Of a DNA stretch of 64,000 nt, positions 47,429-61,032 are shown in pieces. Source of the DNA: Pseudomonas panipatensis (GTDB lineage: Bacteria; Pseudomonadota; Gammaproteobacteria; Pseudomonadales; Pseudomonadaceae); assembly GCF_900099785.1 (NCBI RefSeq), contig NZ_FNDS01000008.1, positions 310,001 through 374,000 on the forward strand, given 5' to 3'. The stretch's first letter is position 1, and every line of letters begins with the position of its first letter. A model generated the notes under the pieces. The model did no database searches and had not been told where the DNA came from. It was given only the letters and a program-made list of their open reading frames with translations. The position numbers were made by a program, and so were the translations under genes.

Positions 47429-48751
47429 TCATGTGTGGGCGCTATTCAGTGCGGGAATGCTGCGGGGTAACACTGCCAGTCGTGCCAGGTGCAGCGAAAC
47501 CAGCAGGGCGCCGACCAGCAAGGCGGCGATGAACAGGCCCACGCCTTGCCAGCCGAAGTGATGCCAGAACACCCCACCGGTCGTACCAGCCACGCTGGAG
47601 CCCAGGTAGTAGCTGAACAGGTAGAGCGAAGACGCCTGGCCCTTGGCTTTCAGGGCGCGACGGCCGATCCAGCTGCTGGCAACCGAGTGCGCGGCGAAGA
47701 AGCCGAAGGTGAACAGCAGCATGCCGGCGACGATCAGCGGTAGCGGTGCCAGCAGGGTCAACAGTAGCCCGCCGAGCATCAGCAGGATCACCGCCCAGAG
47801 CACCTTGCGCCGGCCCAGACGGTCGGCCAGCGAGCCGACCCAGGCGGAGCTGTAGATGCCCACCAGGTACACCAGCGAAAGCACGCCAACCAGCGCCTGG
47901 CTCAGGTGATAGGGATCGGCCAGCAGGCGATAACCGATGTAGTTGAACAGGGTGACGAACGCGCCCATCAGCAGGAAGCCTTCGAGGAACAGCCAGGGCA
48001 GGCCGGCATCGCGCAGGTGCGAGCCGAAGCCGTCGGCCAGTTGCTTGAGGTTCAGCGGCGTCGGGCGGAAGTTGCGCGATTCCGGCAGGATGCGCCAGAA
48101 CACCAGGGCGGCGACCAGCGCCAGCCCGCCGAGCACGGCGATCGCCGCGTGCCAGGAGATGAAGTCCACCAGTACGCCGCTGATCAGCCGGCCGCTCATG
48201 CCACCGATGGCATTGCCGCTGATGTACAGCCCCATGGACAGGCCGATGTGCTGGGGATGCACCTCCTCGCTTAGGTAGGTCATGCCCACCGCCGCCAGGC
48301 CGCTGAGCGACAGGCCGACCAGCGCGCGCATCAGCAGCACGCCGTGCCAGGTCGGCATGACCGCGCTGGCGAGGGTGAAGAGGGCGGCGCAGAACAGCGA
48401 GGCGACCATGATCGATTTACGCCCGATGGCATCTGAGATCGGGCCGGTGACCAGCAGTCCAAGGGCCATCATGATGGTCGCGATGGACAGCACCAGACTG
48501 CTCTGCGCCGCACTCAGCGCGAAGTGCTTGGACAGCACGGGCATCATCGGCTGTACGCAGTAGAGCAGGGCGAAGGTGGCGAAGCCGCCGGCGAAGAGTG
48601 CCAGCGAGGTACGCATGAAGGCCGGGGTGCCTTTCTCGATATAGCTTTCGACGCTGGCCAGGGCTTCGCCCAGCGCCTGGTTGGCCTCATGTGCGGCCTG
48701 CTGTATGGCAGGCTCGGGTTCCGACGAAGCCCGCAAGGCAGATTGACTCAC
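47429..48751 (-). CDS. MFS transporter (YnfM-like, 12 helices)
   Basis: The 440-residue major facilitator. A soluble N-terminal stretch of about 45 residues precedes the helices. The MFS loop signature is seen as GPISDAIGRKSIMV after helix 2 and GSLADRLGRRKVL after helix 8. Substrate is unknown; YnfM-type members are drug or arabinose efflux pumps. It starts at GTG 48751 with AGGTG upstream. It is divergent from a LysR regulator, which probably controls it. Confidence 0.88.
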   Translation of the reverse strand: MSQSALRASSEPEPAIQQAAHEANQALGEALASVESYIEKGTPAFMRTSLALFAGGFATFALLYCVQPMMPVLSKHFALSAAQSSLVLSIATIMMALGLLVTGPISDAIGRKSIMVASLFCAALFTLASAVMPTWHGVLLMRALVGLSLSGLAAVGMTYLSEEVHPQHIGLSMGLYISGNAIGGMSGRLISGVLVDFISWHAAIAVLGGLALVAALVFWRILPESRNFRPTPLNLKQLADGFGSHLRDAGLPWLFLEGFLLMGAFVTLFNYIGYRLLADPYHLSQALVGVLSLVYLVGIYSSAWVGSLADRLGRRKVLWAVILLMLGGLLLTLLAPLPLIVAGMLLFTFGFFAAHSVASSWIGRRALKAKGQASSLYLFSYYLGSSVAGTTGGVFWHHFGWQGVGLFIAALLVGALLVSLHLARLAVLPRSIPALNSAHT

Positions 48752-48936
48752 AACTCACCTCGAATTCTGTGGCGGAGGGTGGCCTCGCCGCGAGCGCATG
48801 GGGCCCGCACAGCCAGGCTGGCAGAAAGTGGAAAGTCGTTATTGGGCTTGTGTGGCAAGGATAAGGAAGGGCCTTTATTATTTCCAATATATTGATCGAC
48901 ATGTTTGATATGTAATTCGACTTATTCGAGGCCGAC

Positions 48937-49842
48937 ATGGAGCTCAGGCACCTGCGCTACTTCATCGCTGTCGCCGAAGAGCTGCACTTTGGCCGCGCGG
49001 CACAGCTGTTGGGGATTTCCCAGCCGCCGCTGAGCCAGCAGATCCAGGCCCTGGAAGAGGAAGTGGGCGCGCTGCTACTGGAGCGCACCAACCGACGGGT
49101 GGCGCTGACCGAGGCCGGCCGACTGTTTCTCGACGAGTCCCGCCAGGTGCTGGCCCAGGTGGATCGCGCGGTGCTGCTGGCTCGGCGCGCGCACCAGGGC
49201 GAGCTGGGTGAGTTGCGTATCGGCTTCACCGCCTCGGCGCCCTTTACCTCGACCATTCCGCGCAGCATCCATGCCTTTCGCCAGGCCTACCCGGAGGTGC
49301 ACCTCGATCTGCAGGAAATGAGCAGCCGCCAGGTGGTCGAGGCGTTGCAGGAGGAGCGCCTGCAGGTCGGCGTGATTCGCTCGTTCGCCTTGCCCGAATC
49401 GCTGGTGGCGGTGGAACTGTTCAGCGAGCCGCTGGTGGCGGTACTGCGCGACGACCACCCGCTGGCGCGCGATTCGATCGATGGTCTGGAAATCGCAGCG
49501 TTGGCCGGAGAGCCCTTCGTGTTCTTTCCGCGCAGCTATGGCACCGGTCTGTACGACCAGTTGCTGGCCCTGGCCCGCCAGGCCGGCTTCAGCCCGCGCA
49601 TCGCCCAGGAGGCCGGCGAGGCCATGACCATCATCGGCCTGGTCGCCGCCGGCCTTGGTGTGTCCATGTTGCCGGCGTCGTTCCGCCGGACGCGGGTCGA
49701 TGGGGTGGTTTATCGAACATTGCTCGACCCCGGTGCGAGCAGTTCGGTATGGCTGGTGCGGCGGCGCAGCGAGCGTTCGCCAGCGGCGCTGGCCTTCATC
49801 GACCTGGTCACCCGCGGCATCGCTCCGACGGCGAGTCCCTGA
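48937..49842 (+). CDS. LysR-type transcriptional regulator
   Basis: The 301-residue regulator. The HTH is at residues 1-60 (MELRHLRYFIAVAEELHFGRAAQLLGISQPPLSQQIQ), followed by the effector domain starting LGELRIGFTASAPF. The start of this type is conserved among MFS-linked LysR proteins. It is divergent from the MFS gene across a 185-base AT-rich gap that would hold both promoters and its operator. Confidence 0.9.
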   Translation: MELRHLRYFIAVAEELHFGRAAQLLGISQPPLSQQIQALEEEVGALLLERTNRRVALTEAGRLFLDESRQVLAQVDRAVLLARRAHQGELGELRIGFTASAPFTSTIPRSIHAFRQAYPEVHLDLQEMSSRQVVEALQEERLQVGVIRSFALPESLVAVELFSEPLVAVLRDDHPLARDSIDGLEIAALAGEPFVFFPRSYGTGLYDQLLALARQAGFSPRIAQEAGEAMTIIGLVAAGLGVSMLPASFRRTRVDGVVYRTLLDPGASSSVWLVRRRSERSPAALAFIDLVTRGIAPTASP

Positions 49843-49882
49843 TGACGAGATACCGAGGCGCGCAAGTGCTCGCCCTCGTCAT
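49842..49882 (+). terminator. Inverted repeat after the LysR gene
   Basis: ATGACGAG / CTCGTCAT, 8-bp arms with a 25-base loop that overlaps the LysR stop. No T tract; a weak 3' structure or an upstream element of parA. Confidence 0.3.
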
Positions 49883-49931
49883 GCCCATTGCATAGAATCC
49901 GGGGTCTCTCGAACAGCTAGGAGGGTTGCCC

Positions 49932-50699
49932 ATGCGTCGCGTGGTATTCAATCAGAAGGGCGGGGTCGGCAAGTCCAGCATCGCCTGCAACCTGGCGGCG
50001 GTCAGTGCGGCGGAAGGGTATCGGACCCTCCTGGTGGACCTCGACGCCCAGGGCAACTCCACGCACTACCTGACCGGCCTGACCGGCGAGGATGTGCCCA
50101 TGGGGATCGCCGATTTCTTCAAGCAGACCCTCTCCACAGGCCCCTTCGCGCGCAAAGGCAAGGTGGATATCTACGAGACGCCCTTCGAGAACCTGCATGT
50201 GGTGACCGCCACCGCCGAACTGGCCGACCTGCAGCCGAAGCTGGAGGCCAAGCACAAGATCAACAAGCTGCGGAAGCTGCTGGATGAGCTGGCCGAGGAT
50301 TACGACCGCATCTACCTGGATACGCCGCCGTCCTTGAATTTCTACACGGTTTCCGCGCTGATAGCTGCCGATCGTTGCCTGATTCCCTTCGATTGCGACA
50401 GTTTCTCTCGCCAGGCGCTGTATGGCCTGCTGCGTGAGATCGAGGAGTTGAAGGAAGACCACAACGAGGGCCTCGAAGTCGAGGGCATCGTGGTCAACCA
50501 GTTCCAGCCGCGCGCCAGCCTGCCGCAGCAGCTACTCGATGAGTTGGTCGAAGAAGAGTTGCCGGTGCTGCCGGTGTACCTGATGAGCTCGGTGAAGATG
50601 CGCGAGTCGCACCAAGCCTGCACGCCGCTGATTTACCTCGACCCACGGCACAAGCTGACCCAGCAGTTCGTCGAGTTGCACAACCTGCTGGAAAGCTGA
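49932..50699 (+). CDS. Orphan ParA/MinD-type ATPase
   Basis: The 255-residue deviant Walker ATPase. The P-loop is KGGVGKS at residues 9-15, switch I LVDLDAQGNST at about 36-46, and Walker B IYLDTPPSL at about 125. This is the ParA/Soj family that positions DNA or protein cargo. No parB or parS-like gene is next to it, and it is not the chromosomal parAB pair. AGGAGGG precedes ATG 49932 by six bases. It is convergent with a tandem Usp protein across 19 bases. Cargo unknown. Confidence 0.85.
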   Translation: MRRVVFNQKGGVGKSSIACNLAAVSAAEGYRTLLVDLDAQGNSTHYLTGLTGEDVPMGIADFFKQTLSTGPFARKGKVDIYETPFENLHVVTATAELADLQPKLEAKHKINKLRKLLDELAEDYDRIYLDTPPSLNFYTVSALIAADRCLIPFDCDSFSRQALYGLLREIEELKEDHNEGLEVEGIVVNQFQPRASLPQQLLDELVEEELPVLPVYLMSSVKMRESHQACTPLIYLDPRHKLTQQFVELHNLLES

Positions 50700-50718
50700 G
50701 AGCGGCGTCGCGCCTGGT

Positions 50719-51528
50719 TCAGGCGCTGATCAGCAGATCGCAGGGCGGCCTGCGCAGGTAGTAGCGCGCTGTGCTGCCCAGCAGCGCTTGCTGCAGGGCG
50801 CCGCGGCTGCGACTGCCGAGCACCAGCAGGTCCGGTTGCCAATCGTCGATGACCTCGTCCAGCGCCGTCTGGATGGCCGCGGGGCTGACGCGGCATTGCA
50901 GGCGCGGCAGGCTGCCGCCGACGCGGGCGCTTTCGTCACGGATCAATTGTTCGAGCAGGGCGCGTTGCTCGTCGAGGCGGGCCTGGGTCTTGTCCGCATC
51001 GCGCCCGGCATCGTAGGCGTGCAGTGCCAGCAGTTCGGCGTGCGGGGCGAGCCAGGCGCAGGCGGCGCACCAGGCATTGCAGGCGCCCACCGAGAAGTCC
51101 AAGGCGCAGAGCGCGCGGTCGTAGGGTTGCGGTTCGCTGGCGATGGCCAGCAGCGCCGGAACCTGGCAGGTACGGATGATCTGCTCCAGGGTGGTGCCGT
51201 CGAAGCTCTCCAGGAATTGCCGGTGGTGCGCGCCGATGACCAGCAGGTCGGCCCGCAAGGTTTCGGCGCTGGCGCCTATCACGGCAGTGGCGCGGCCCTG
51301 GCGGATCAGGCGTTGGCACTGTTCGAGGCGATTGTTGCGCGCGCTCTCCTGCAGGGCGACGTCGGCGGCTTCCTTGACCCTGGCCAGCACCGGCGCCGGG
51401 AAGGTTTCCTCGATCACGTGCAGCAGGCTGACGCTGGCGTCGTGCTCGCGCGCCAGTTGCGCGGCGCGGCGCACGGCGATATCGGCTTCGAGGCTGAGGT
51501 CATGGGCGACCAGGATGTGCTTGGGCAT
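50719..51528 (-). CDS. Tandem-domain universal stress protein
   Basis: The 269-residue protein made of two UspA folds, residues about 1-140 and 145-269. Each has the ATP-binding form, most clearly the C-terminal VLGSRSRGALQQALLGSTARYYLRR (G-x2-G-x9-G-S/T). Usp proteins respond to starvation and oxygen limitation. GGAGGAG precedes ATG 51528; the longer frame starting 51552 is rejected. Confidence 0.9.
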   Translation of the reverse strand: MPKHILVAHDLSLEADIAVRRAAQLAREHDASVSLLHVIEETFPAPVLARVKEAADVALQESARNNRLEQCQRLIRQGRATAVIGASAETLRADLLVIGAHHRQFLESFDGTTLEQIIRTCQVPALLAIASEPQPYDRALCALDFSVGACNAWCAACAWLAPHAELLALHAYDAGRDADKTQARLDEQRALLEQLIRDESARVGGSLPRLQCRVSPAAIQTALDEVIDDWQPDLLVLGSRSRGALQQALLGSTARYYLRRPPCDLLISA

Positions 51529-51606
51529 GATCGGCTCCTCCGGCTGGCGCACTACTCTGCGGTCTGCTCCATGACACCCATGTTGATCCAGGGCAAATGC
51601 CCGGGG

Positions 51607-52050
51607 TCAGCGGCTGCGTAGCTGATAGACGGCGTTGCTCTGCGCCACCAGCAGCCCGGCTTCATCCGTGAGCGCCAGTTCCAGGCGGTATTCCGCCTTG
51701 CCCTTGACCATAGCTTCTTCCGCGATGCGCGCCAGCTCCTCCGCGCTCAGGCGCGCCTCCACTCGCACATCGCTGCCGGCCGGGCGCAGAAAGCGCAGGC
51801 TGGCCTCCTTGACGATCGGGTAGAATCGCTGGCTGTCGAAGCTGGTCAGCGCCAGCACCCCGCCTGGCAGTTCGGCGAGGGTGAAGAGCGCGCCGGCGTA
51901 CATGCTGCCGACGTGGTTTTCGTTGCCGGCCAGGGGCATGCGCAGGCGGACGTGGCCGGGCTCCAGCACCTCGGCCTTGAGGCCGCTGCGGCGGACGAAG
52001 GCGATGTGCTCCTCGGTCAGTAGGCGGATCAGTTCGCTGGGCAAGGGCAT
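51607..52050 (-). CDS. Thioesterase/YiiD-C-like hotdog protein
   Basis: The 147-residue hotdog-fold protein starting MPLPSELIRLLTEEHIAFV. The substrate segment GNENHVGSMYAGALFTLAELPGG is typical of the small DUF4442/PaaI-like thioesterases. GGAGCC precedes ATG 52050. It is followed, on the same strand, by the usp gene about 78 bases later. Substrate unknown. Confidence 0.8.
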   Translation of the reverse strand: MPLPSELIRLLTEEHIAFVRRSGLKAEVLEPGHVRLRMPLAGNENHVGSMYAGALFTLAELPGGVLALTSFDSQRFYPIVKEASLRFLRPAGSDVRVEARLSAEELARIAEEAMVKGKAEYRLELALTDEAGLLVAQSNAVYQLRSR

Positions 52051-52151
52051 GTCGGGGGCTCCGCTTCTTGTGATGGCAGCAAGCCTAGCCGCGCCGCCGA
52101 TGGCGGCAATGACCGTGCCGCTCAAGCGGACTGACCGAAGCACTCAGCCGT

Positions 52152-52586
52152 TCAGATGCCGTGCTGCGCCAGCCACGCCAGGAGCTGCGGCAGCGGCATG
52201 GCGCCACTCTGCCGGGCGATTTCGCGGCCGTCCTTGAACAGAATCAGGCTGGGGATGGAGCGGATGCCCAACTGCCCGGCCAGCCGCTGGTTGGCTTCGC
52301 TGTCCAGCTTGGCCAGCCGGCAGCGTCCGACGAGGCGGCTGGCGGCCTGCTCGAAGATCGGCGCGAAGGCTTTGCAGGGGCCGCACCAGTCGGCCCAGAC
52401 ATCCAGCAGCAAGGGTAGGTCGCCCTTGATCTGGGCGGCGAAGCCGGCGTCGTCGAGCGCGAAGGGCTTGTCTGGCAGCACGGCGGATTTGCAGCGGCCG
52501 CAGCGTGGCTGGTCGGCCAGGCGGTTGTGCGGCAGGCGGTTGAGCCCCCCGCAGTGCGGGCAGGGGACGAGCAGGGTAGCGGTCAT
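52152..52586 (-). CDS. trxC: Thioredoxin 2 (zinc-ribbon type)
   Basis: The 144-residue oxidoreductase. The N-terminal zinc ribbon has Cys9, Cys12, Cys29 and Cys32 (CPHC and CGRC), and the thioredoxin active site WCGPC is at 67-71, with cis-Pro in SIPSL. This is the E. coli TrxC arrangement, a stress-inducible reductase. It is co-directional with metY upstream (90-base gap). Confidence 0.95.
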   Translation of the reverse strand: MTATLLVPCPHCGGLNRLPHNRLADQPRCGRCKSAVLPDKPFALDDAGFAAQIKGDLPLLLDVWADWCGPCKAFAPIFEQAASRLVGRCRLAKLDSEANQRLAGQLGIRSIPSLILFKDGREIARQSGAMPLPQLLAWLAQHGI

Positions 52587-52676
52587 GGCGCGGCTCCCGC
52601 CCGAGAGCGGGCTGGCCGGCTCTCGGGCGTAAGGGGGTGGATGATGCTCCCTATCTGGAGCCGCGTCGGGCCGATA

Positions 52677-53954
52677 TCAAGCCGCGGCGGCGCGCAGGGC
52701 CTGTTCCAGGTCGGCGAGGATGTCGTCGCTGTGCTCGATGCCGATGGACAGCCGGACCATGTCCTGGCTGACCCCGGCGCGCGCCAGTTCCTCCGCGTTG
52801 AGCTGGCGGTGGGTGGTGGTGGCCGGGTGGCAGGCCAGCGACTTGGCATCGCCGATGTTGACCAGGCGCACCACCAGCTTGAGCGCGTCGATGAAGCGCG
52901 CGCCGGCCTCGGCGCCCCCCTTGATGCCGAAGGAGAGGATCGCTGCCGGTTTGCCGCCCATGTAGCGCTGCGCCAGCGCGTGTTCGGGGTGCTCGGGCAG
53001 CCCGGCGTACTTGACCCAGGCCACCTGCGGGTGCTGCTCCAGGTAGTGCGCCACCTTGAGCGCGTTCTCGCAATGGCGCTCCATGCGCAGCGCCAGGGTT
53101 TCCAGGCCCTGGAGGATGAGGAAGGCGTTGAACGGCGACAGCGCCGCGCCGGTGTTGCGCAGCGGCACCACGCGGCAGCGGCCGATGAACGCGGCGGGGC
53201 CGAAGGCCTCGGTGTAGGTCACGCCGTGGTAGGACGGATCGGGGGTGTTGAGCAGCGGGAAGCGCGCCTTGTGCTGTGCCCAGGGGAAGCGGCCGGAGTC
53301 GACGACTATGCCGCCGATGCTGGTGCCGTGACCGCCGATGTACTTGGTCAGCGAGTGCACGACGATGTCCGCGCCGTGCTCGAAGGGACGGCAGAGCACC
53401 GGGGTGGCCACGGTATTGTCGACGATCAGTGGCACGCCGTGGCGGTGCGCGGCATCGGCCAGGGCCTGGAGGTCGACGATGTTGCCCGCCGGATTGCCGA
53501 TGGATTCGCAGAACACCGCCTTGGTGCGCTCGTCGATCAGCGCTTCGAGAGCGGCGATGTCGTCATGGGCGGCGAAGCGCGTCTGGATGCCGAAGCGCGG
53601 CAGGGTGTGCGCCAGCAGGTTGTAGGTGCCGCCGTAGAGCTTGGCCACCGAAACGATGTTGTCGCCGGCTTCGGCGACGGTCTGGATGGCGTAGGTGATG
53701 GCCGCCATGCCCGAGGCCACGGCCAGCGCGCCAACGCCACCTTCCAGCGCCGCGACACGCGCTTCGAGCACGGCGTTGGTCGGGTTCATGATCCGCGAAT
53801 AGATGTTGCCCGGCACCTTGAGGTCGAACAGGTCGGCGCCGTGCTGAGTGTCGTCGAAGGCGTAGGAGGTGGTCTGGTAGATAGGTACCGCCACGGCCTT
53901 GGTGGTTGGGTCGGGGCTGTAACCGGCGTGGATGGCCAGGGTTTCCAGTTTCAT
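52677..53954 (-). CDS. metY: O-acetylhomoserine sulfhydrylase
   Basis: Direct sulfhydrylation of acetylated homoserine to homocysteine with PLP. The 425 residues begin MKLETLAIHAGYSPDPTTKAVAVPIYQTTSY. The PLP Lys204 is in SLTKYIGGHGTSIGG, and FNAFLILQGLETLALRMERHCENA is family-specific for MetY/cystathionine-gamma enzymes. It supplies homocysteine to the same methyl cycle as ahcY and metF in this window. AAGGA lies about nine bases upstream of ATG 53954. Upstream is a 15-bp palindrome (54009-54023). Confidence 0.95.
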   Translation of the reverse strand: MKLETLAIHAGYSPDPTTKAVAVPIYQTTSYAFDDTQHGADLFDLKVPGNIYSRIMNPTNAVLEARVAALEGGVGALAVASGMAAITYAIQTVAEAGDNIVSVAKLYGGTYNLLAHTLPRFGIQTRFAAHDDIAALEALIDERTKAVFCESIGNPAGNIVDLQALADAAHRHGVPLIVDNTVATPVLCRPFEHGADIVVHSLTKYIGGHGTSIGGIVVDSGRFPWAQHKARFPLLNTPDPSYHGVTYTEAFGPAAFIGRCRVVPLRNTGAALSPFNAFLILQGLETLALRMERHCENALKVAHYLEQHPQVAWVKYAGLPEHPEHALAQRYMGGKPAAILSFGIKGGAEAGARFIDALKLVVRLVNIGDAKSLACHPATTTHRQLNAEELARAGVSQDMVRLSIGIEHSDDILADLEQALRAAAA

Positions 53955-54008
53955 TGCTTGAACATCCTTGGTGGGCAGAAAGGCCCGAGGATGCGAGCGC
54001 CGCCGGCT

Positions 54009-54023
54009 CCGGTCAATGACCGG
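54009..54023. promoter_or_regulatory. Palindrome upstream of metY
   Basis: CCGGTCA-A-TGACCGG, perfect 7+7 bp dyad, 55 bases upstream of the metY start. It may be an operator or an RNA hairpin in the leader; no family of regulator is implied by the sequence. Confidence 0.4.
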
Positions 54024-54077
54024 GAGCAATGCCTGGCGGCTGGCCCTAGACCACTTTCTCCTGAGCTTATAACCGCC

Positions 54078-58953
<4,876 letters not shown>

Positions 58954-59018
58954 GGTCGCGTTCAGCGGCTCTCGATGGAATGCAGTGAGGGTAGTGCCCG
59001 GGCAATGACGGCGGCAAG

Positions 59019-59041
59019 GCGTCGGCGACGGCCGCCGACGC
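59019..59041 (-). terminator. Hairpin after cvrA
   Basis: GCGTCGGCG-N5-CGCCGACGC, perfect 9-bp stem in the 119-base gap between cvrA and mscK. T tract poor (CTTGCC), so termination is uncertain. Confidence 0.4.
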
Positions 59042-59072
59042 TTTCAGGAATATCCGCTGTGGACGCGGGCTA

Positions 59073-60815
59073 TTACAGGAAGAGTCCGGGGCCGGGGCGG
59101 CCTTCGGGGAATTTGACGCCCACTTTGCGGATCTTGTTCCCGTCGAGTGCGGCGACTGTCCAGGTCAGGCCGTTCCATTCCACCTGGTCGCCGATGATCG
59201 CCTGGCCGCCGATCTCGTGGGCGATGAAGCGGCCCAGCGTCTGTTCGCCGTCGACGCCATCGAGCTTGAGGCCATACAGCGAGGCCACTGCCGAGAGCTG
59301 GGCGTCGCCTTCGAGCACGAAGTCACCGAAGAAGCGCGCGCCGAGGCCGCGGTCCGGGGCCTGGCTGAACAGCTTGCCGAGGGCCGGCAGGTCGTGTTCG
59401 TGGCCGATCACGCAGAGGATGTCGTCGGATTCGAGGATGCTGCTGCCGGACGGGTGCAGCAGTTGGCTGCCACGGAACAGCGCGGCGATGCGCGTGCCCT
59501 CGGGCATTTTCAGCTCGCGCAGGGCGGCGCCGATGCACCACTTTTCCTTGCTCAGGTGGTAGACGAACAGCTCCCACTCGCTGGTCGGGTGGATTTCCAG
59601 GCCGGCGCGGGAGATTGGCGCCGGGTCCGGCGGCACTATCACCCGCAGCAGGCGCGCCGCCCAAGGCAGGCTGGTGCCTTGCACCAGCAGCGAGACCAGG
59701 ACGATGAAGAAGGCCACGTTGAAGAACAGTTGCGCGTTGGGCAGCCCGGCCATCAACGGGAACACCGCGAGGATGATCGGCACCGCGCCGCGCAGTCCGA
59801 CCCAGGCGATGAAGGCTTTTTCGCGGTCATGGAAGGCGCGGAACGGGAACAGCCCGAGCAGCACCGACAGCGGCCGCGCCACCAGGATCATCCACAGGGC
59901 CAGGCCGAGCGCCGGCAGGGCGATGGGCAGCAGGTCGTGGGGGGTGATCAACAGGCCGAGGACCAGGAACATGCCGATCTGCGCCAGCCAGGCCATGCCA
60001 TCGAGCATGTGCAGGATGCCATGGCGCGAGCGGATCGGCCGGTTGCCCAGGACCAGTCCGCAGAGGTAGATGGCGAGGATGCCGCTGCCGTGCACGGCGT
60101 TGGCCAGGGCGAAGATCAGCAGGCCGCCACTGGTCACCAGCAATGGGTAGAGGCCACTGGCCAGGTGCATGCGGTTGATCACCTGCAGCAGCAGCCAGCC
60201 GCCGCCGAGGCCGAGCAGGGCGCCGATGCCGAACTCGCGCAGCAGATGGACGAGGAAGCTCCAGCTCAGGGCGGTATCGCCATGGGCGAGCATGTCGATC
60301 AGGGTGACGGTGAGGAACACCGCCATGGGGTCGTTGCTGCCGGATTCGATTTCCAGGGTGGCGGTGACCCGTTCGTTGAGGCCCTTGCCGCCGAGCAGCG
60401 AGAACACTGCCGCGGCGTCGGTGGAGCCGACGATGGCGCCGATCAGCAGGCCTTCCATCCAGCTCAGCTTGAACAGCCAGGCGGCGGCCAGGCCGGTCAG
60501 CCCGGCAGTGACCAGCACGCCCACGGTGGCCAGCGACAGCGCCGGCCAGAGCGCCACGCGGAAGCTGGCGACGCGCGTGCGCAGACCGCCGTCGAGGAGG
60601 ATCACCGCCAGCGCCAGGTTGCCCACCAGGTAGGCCATCGGGTAGTTGCTGAAGCCGATACCGCCGGGGCCGTCGGTGCCGGCGAACATGCCGACGCCGA
60701 GGAAGATCACCAGGATCGGGATGCCCAGTCGCGAGGACAGCGAGCTGACCAGGATGCTCATGCCGACCAGCACCGCACCAACGAGGAAATAGGTGTTGAT
60801 CGAGACAGCATCCAA
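59073..60815 (-). CDS. cvrA: K+/H+ (cation/proton) antiporter CvrA/NhaP2
   Basis: The 580-residue CPA1 antiporter. About 12 helices fill residues 1-400, with the ion-site motifs [18 protein letters not shown] and [14 protein letters not shown] cytoplasmic TrkA-C-like regulatory domain follows (about 400-480, [15 protein letters not shown]) and a CorC/HlyC-type transporter-associated domain at the end ([17 protein letters not shown]...[10 protein letters not shown]). TTG at 60815 is chosen: AGGAGG stands nine bases upstream and the result, [13 protein letters not shown], matches the family N-terminus. The longer frame (from 60977) lacks this. Confidence 0.93.
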   Translation of the reverse strand: MDAVSINTYFLVGAVLVGMSILVSSLSSRLGIPILVIFLGVGMFAGTDGPGGIGFSNYPMAYLVGNLALAVILLDGGLRTRVASFRVALWPALSLATVGVLVTAGLTGLAAAWLFKLSWMEGLLIGAIVGSTDAAAVFSLLGGKGLNERVTATLEIESGSNDPMAVFLTVTLIDMLAHGDTALSWSFLVHLLREFGIGALLGLGGGWLLLQVINRMHLASGLYPLLVTSGGLLIFALANAVHGSGILAIYLCGLVLGNRPIRSRHGILHMLDGMAWLAQIGMFLVLGLLITPHDLLPIALPALGLALWMILVARPLSVLLGLFPFRAFHDREKAFIAWVGLRGAVPIILAVFPLMAGLPNAQLFFNVAFFIVLVSLLVQGTSLPWAARLLRVIVPPDPAPISRAGLEIHPTSEWELFVYHLSKEKWCIGAALRELKMPEGTRIAALFRGSQLLHPSGSSILESDDILCVIGHEHDLPALGKLFSQAPDRGLGARFFGDFVLEGDAQLSAVASLYGLKLDGVDGEQTLGRFIAHEIGGQAIIGDQVEWNGLTWTVAALDGNKIRKVGVKFPEGRPGPGLFL

Positions 60816-60993
60816 GGTGTCGGGCCTCCTGGCGAAAAGGGCGATGGGCGACGCTAGCGTAAGGATGCAGGCCGCATGCCAAAGGATTCTAACCTGCGGA
60901 TTTACAAGGCTGTCAAAGGTTAGTTGCAGGGATGTGGCGGGCGCTCCGAAGGCTGGGGCGAGCGCTGCGCGGGGCATTCGGCGGACATAAAAA

Positions 60994-61015
60994 AGCCCCG
61001 GACGTGACCGGGGCT
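60994..61015 (-). terminator. Terminator after the acyl-CoA dehydrogenase gene
   Basis: AGCCCCGG-N6-CCGGGGCT followed on the minus strand by TTTTTT. It lies 17 bases after the stop and isolates the gene from cvrA. Confidence 0.92.
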
Positions 61016-61032
61016 GAAAGGCGCATGCGGAA

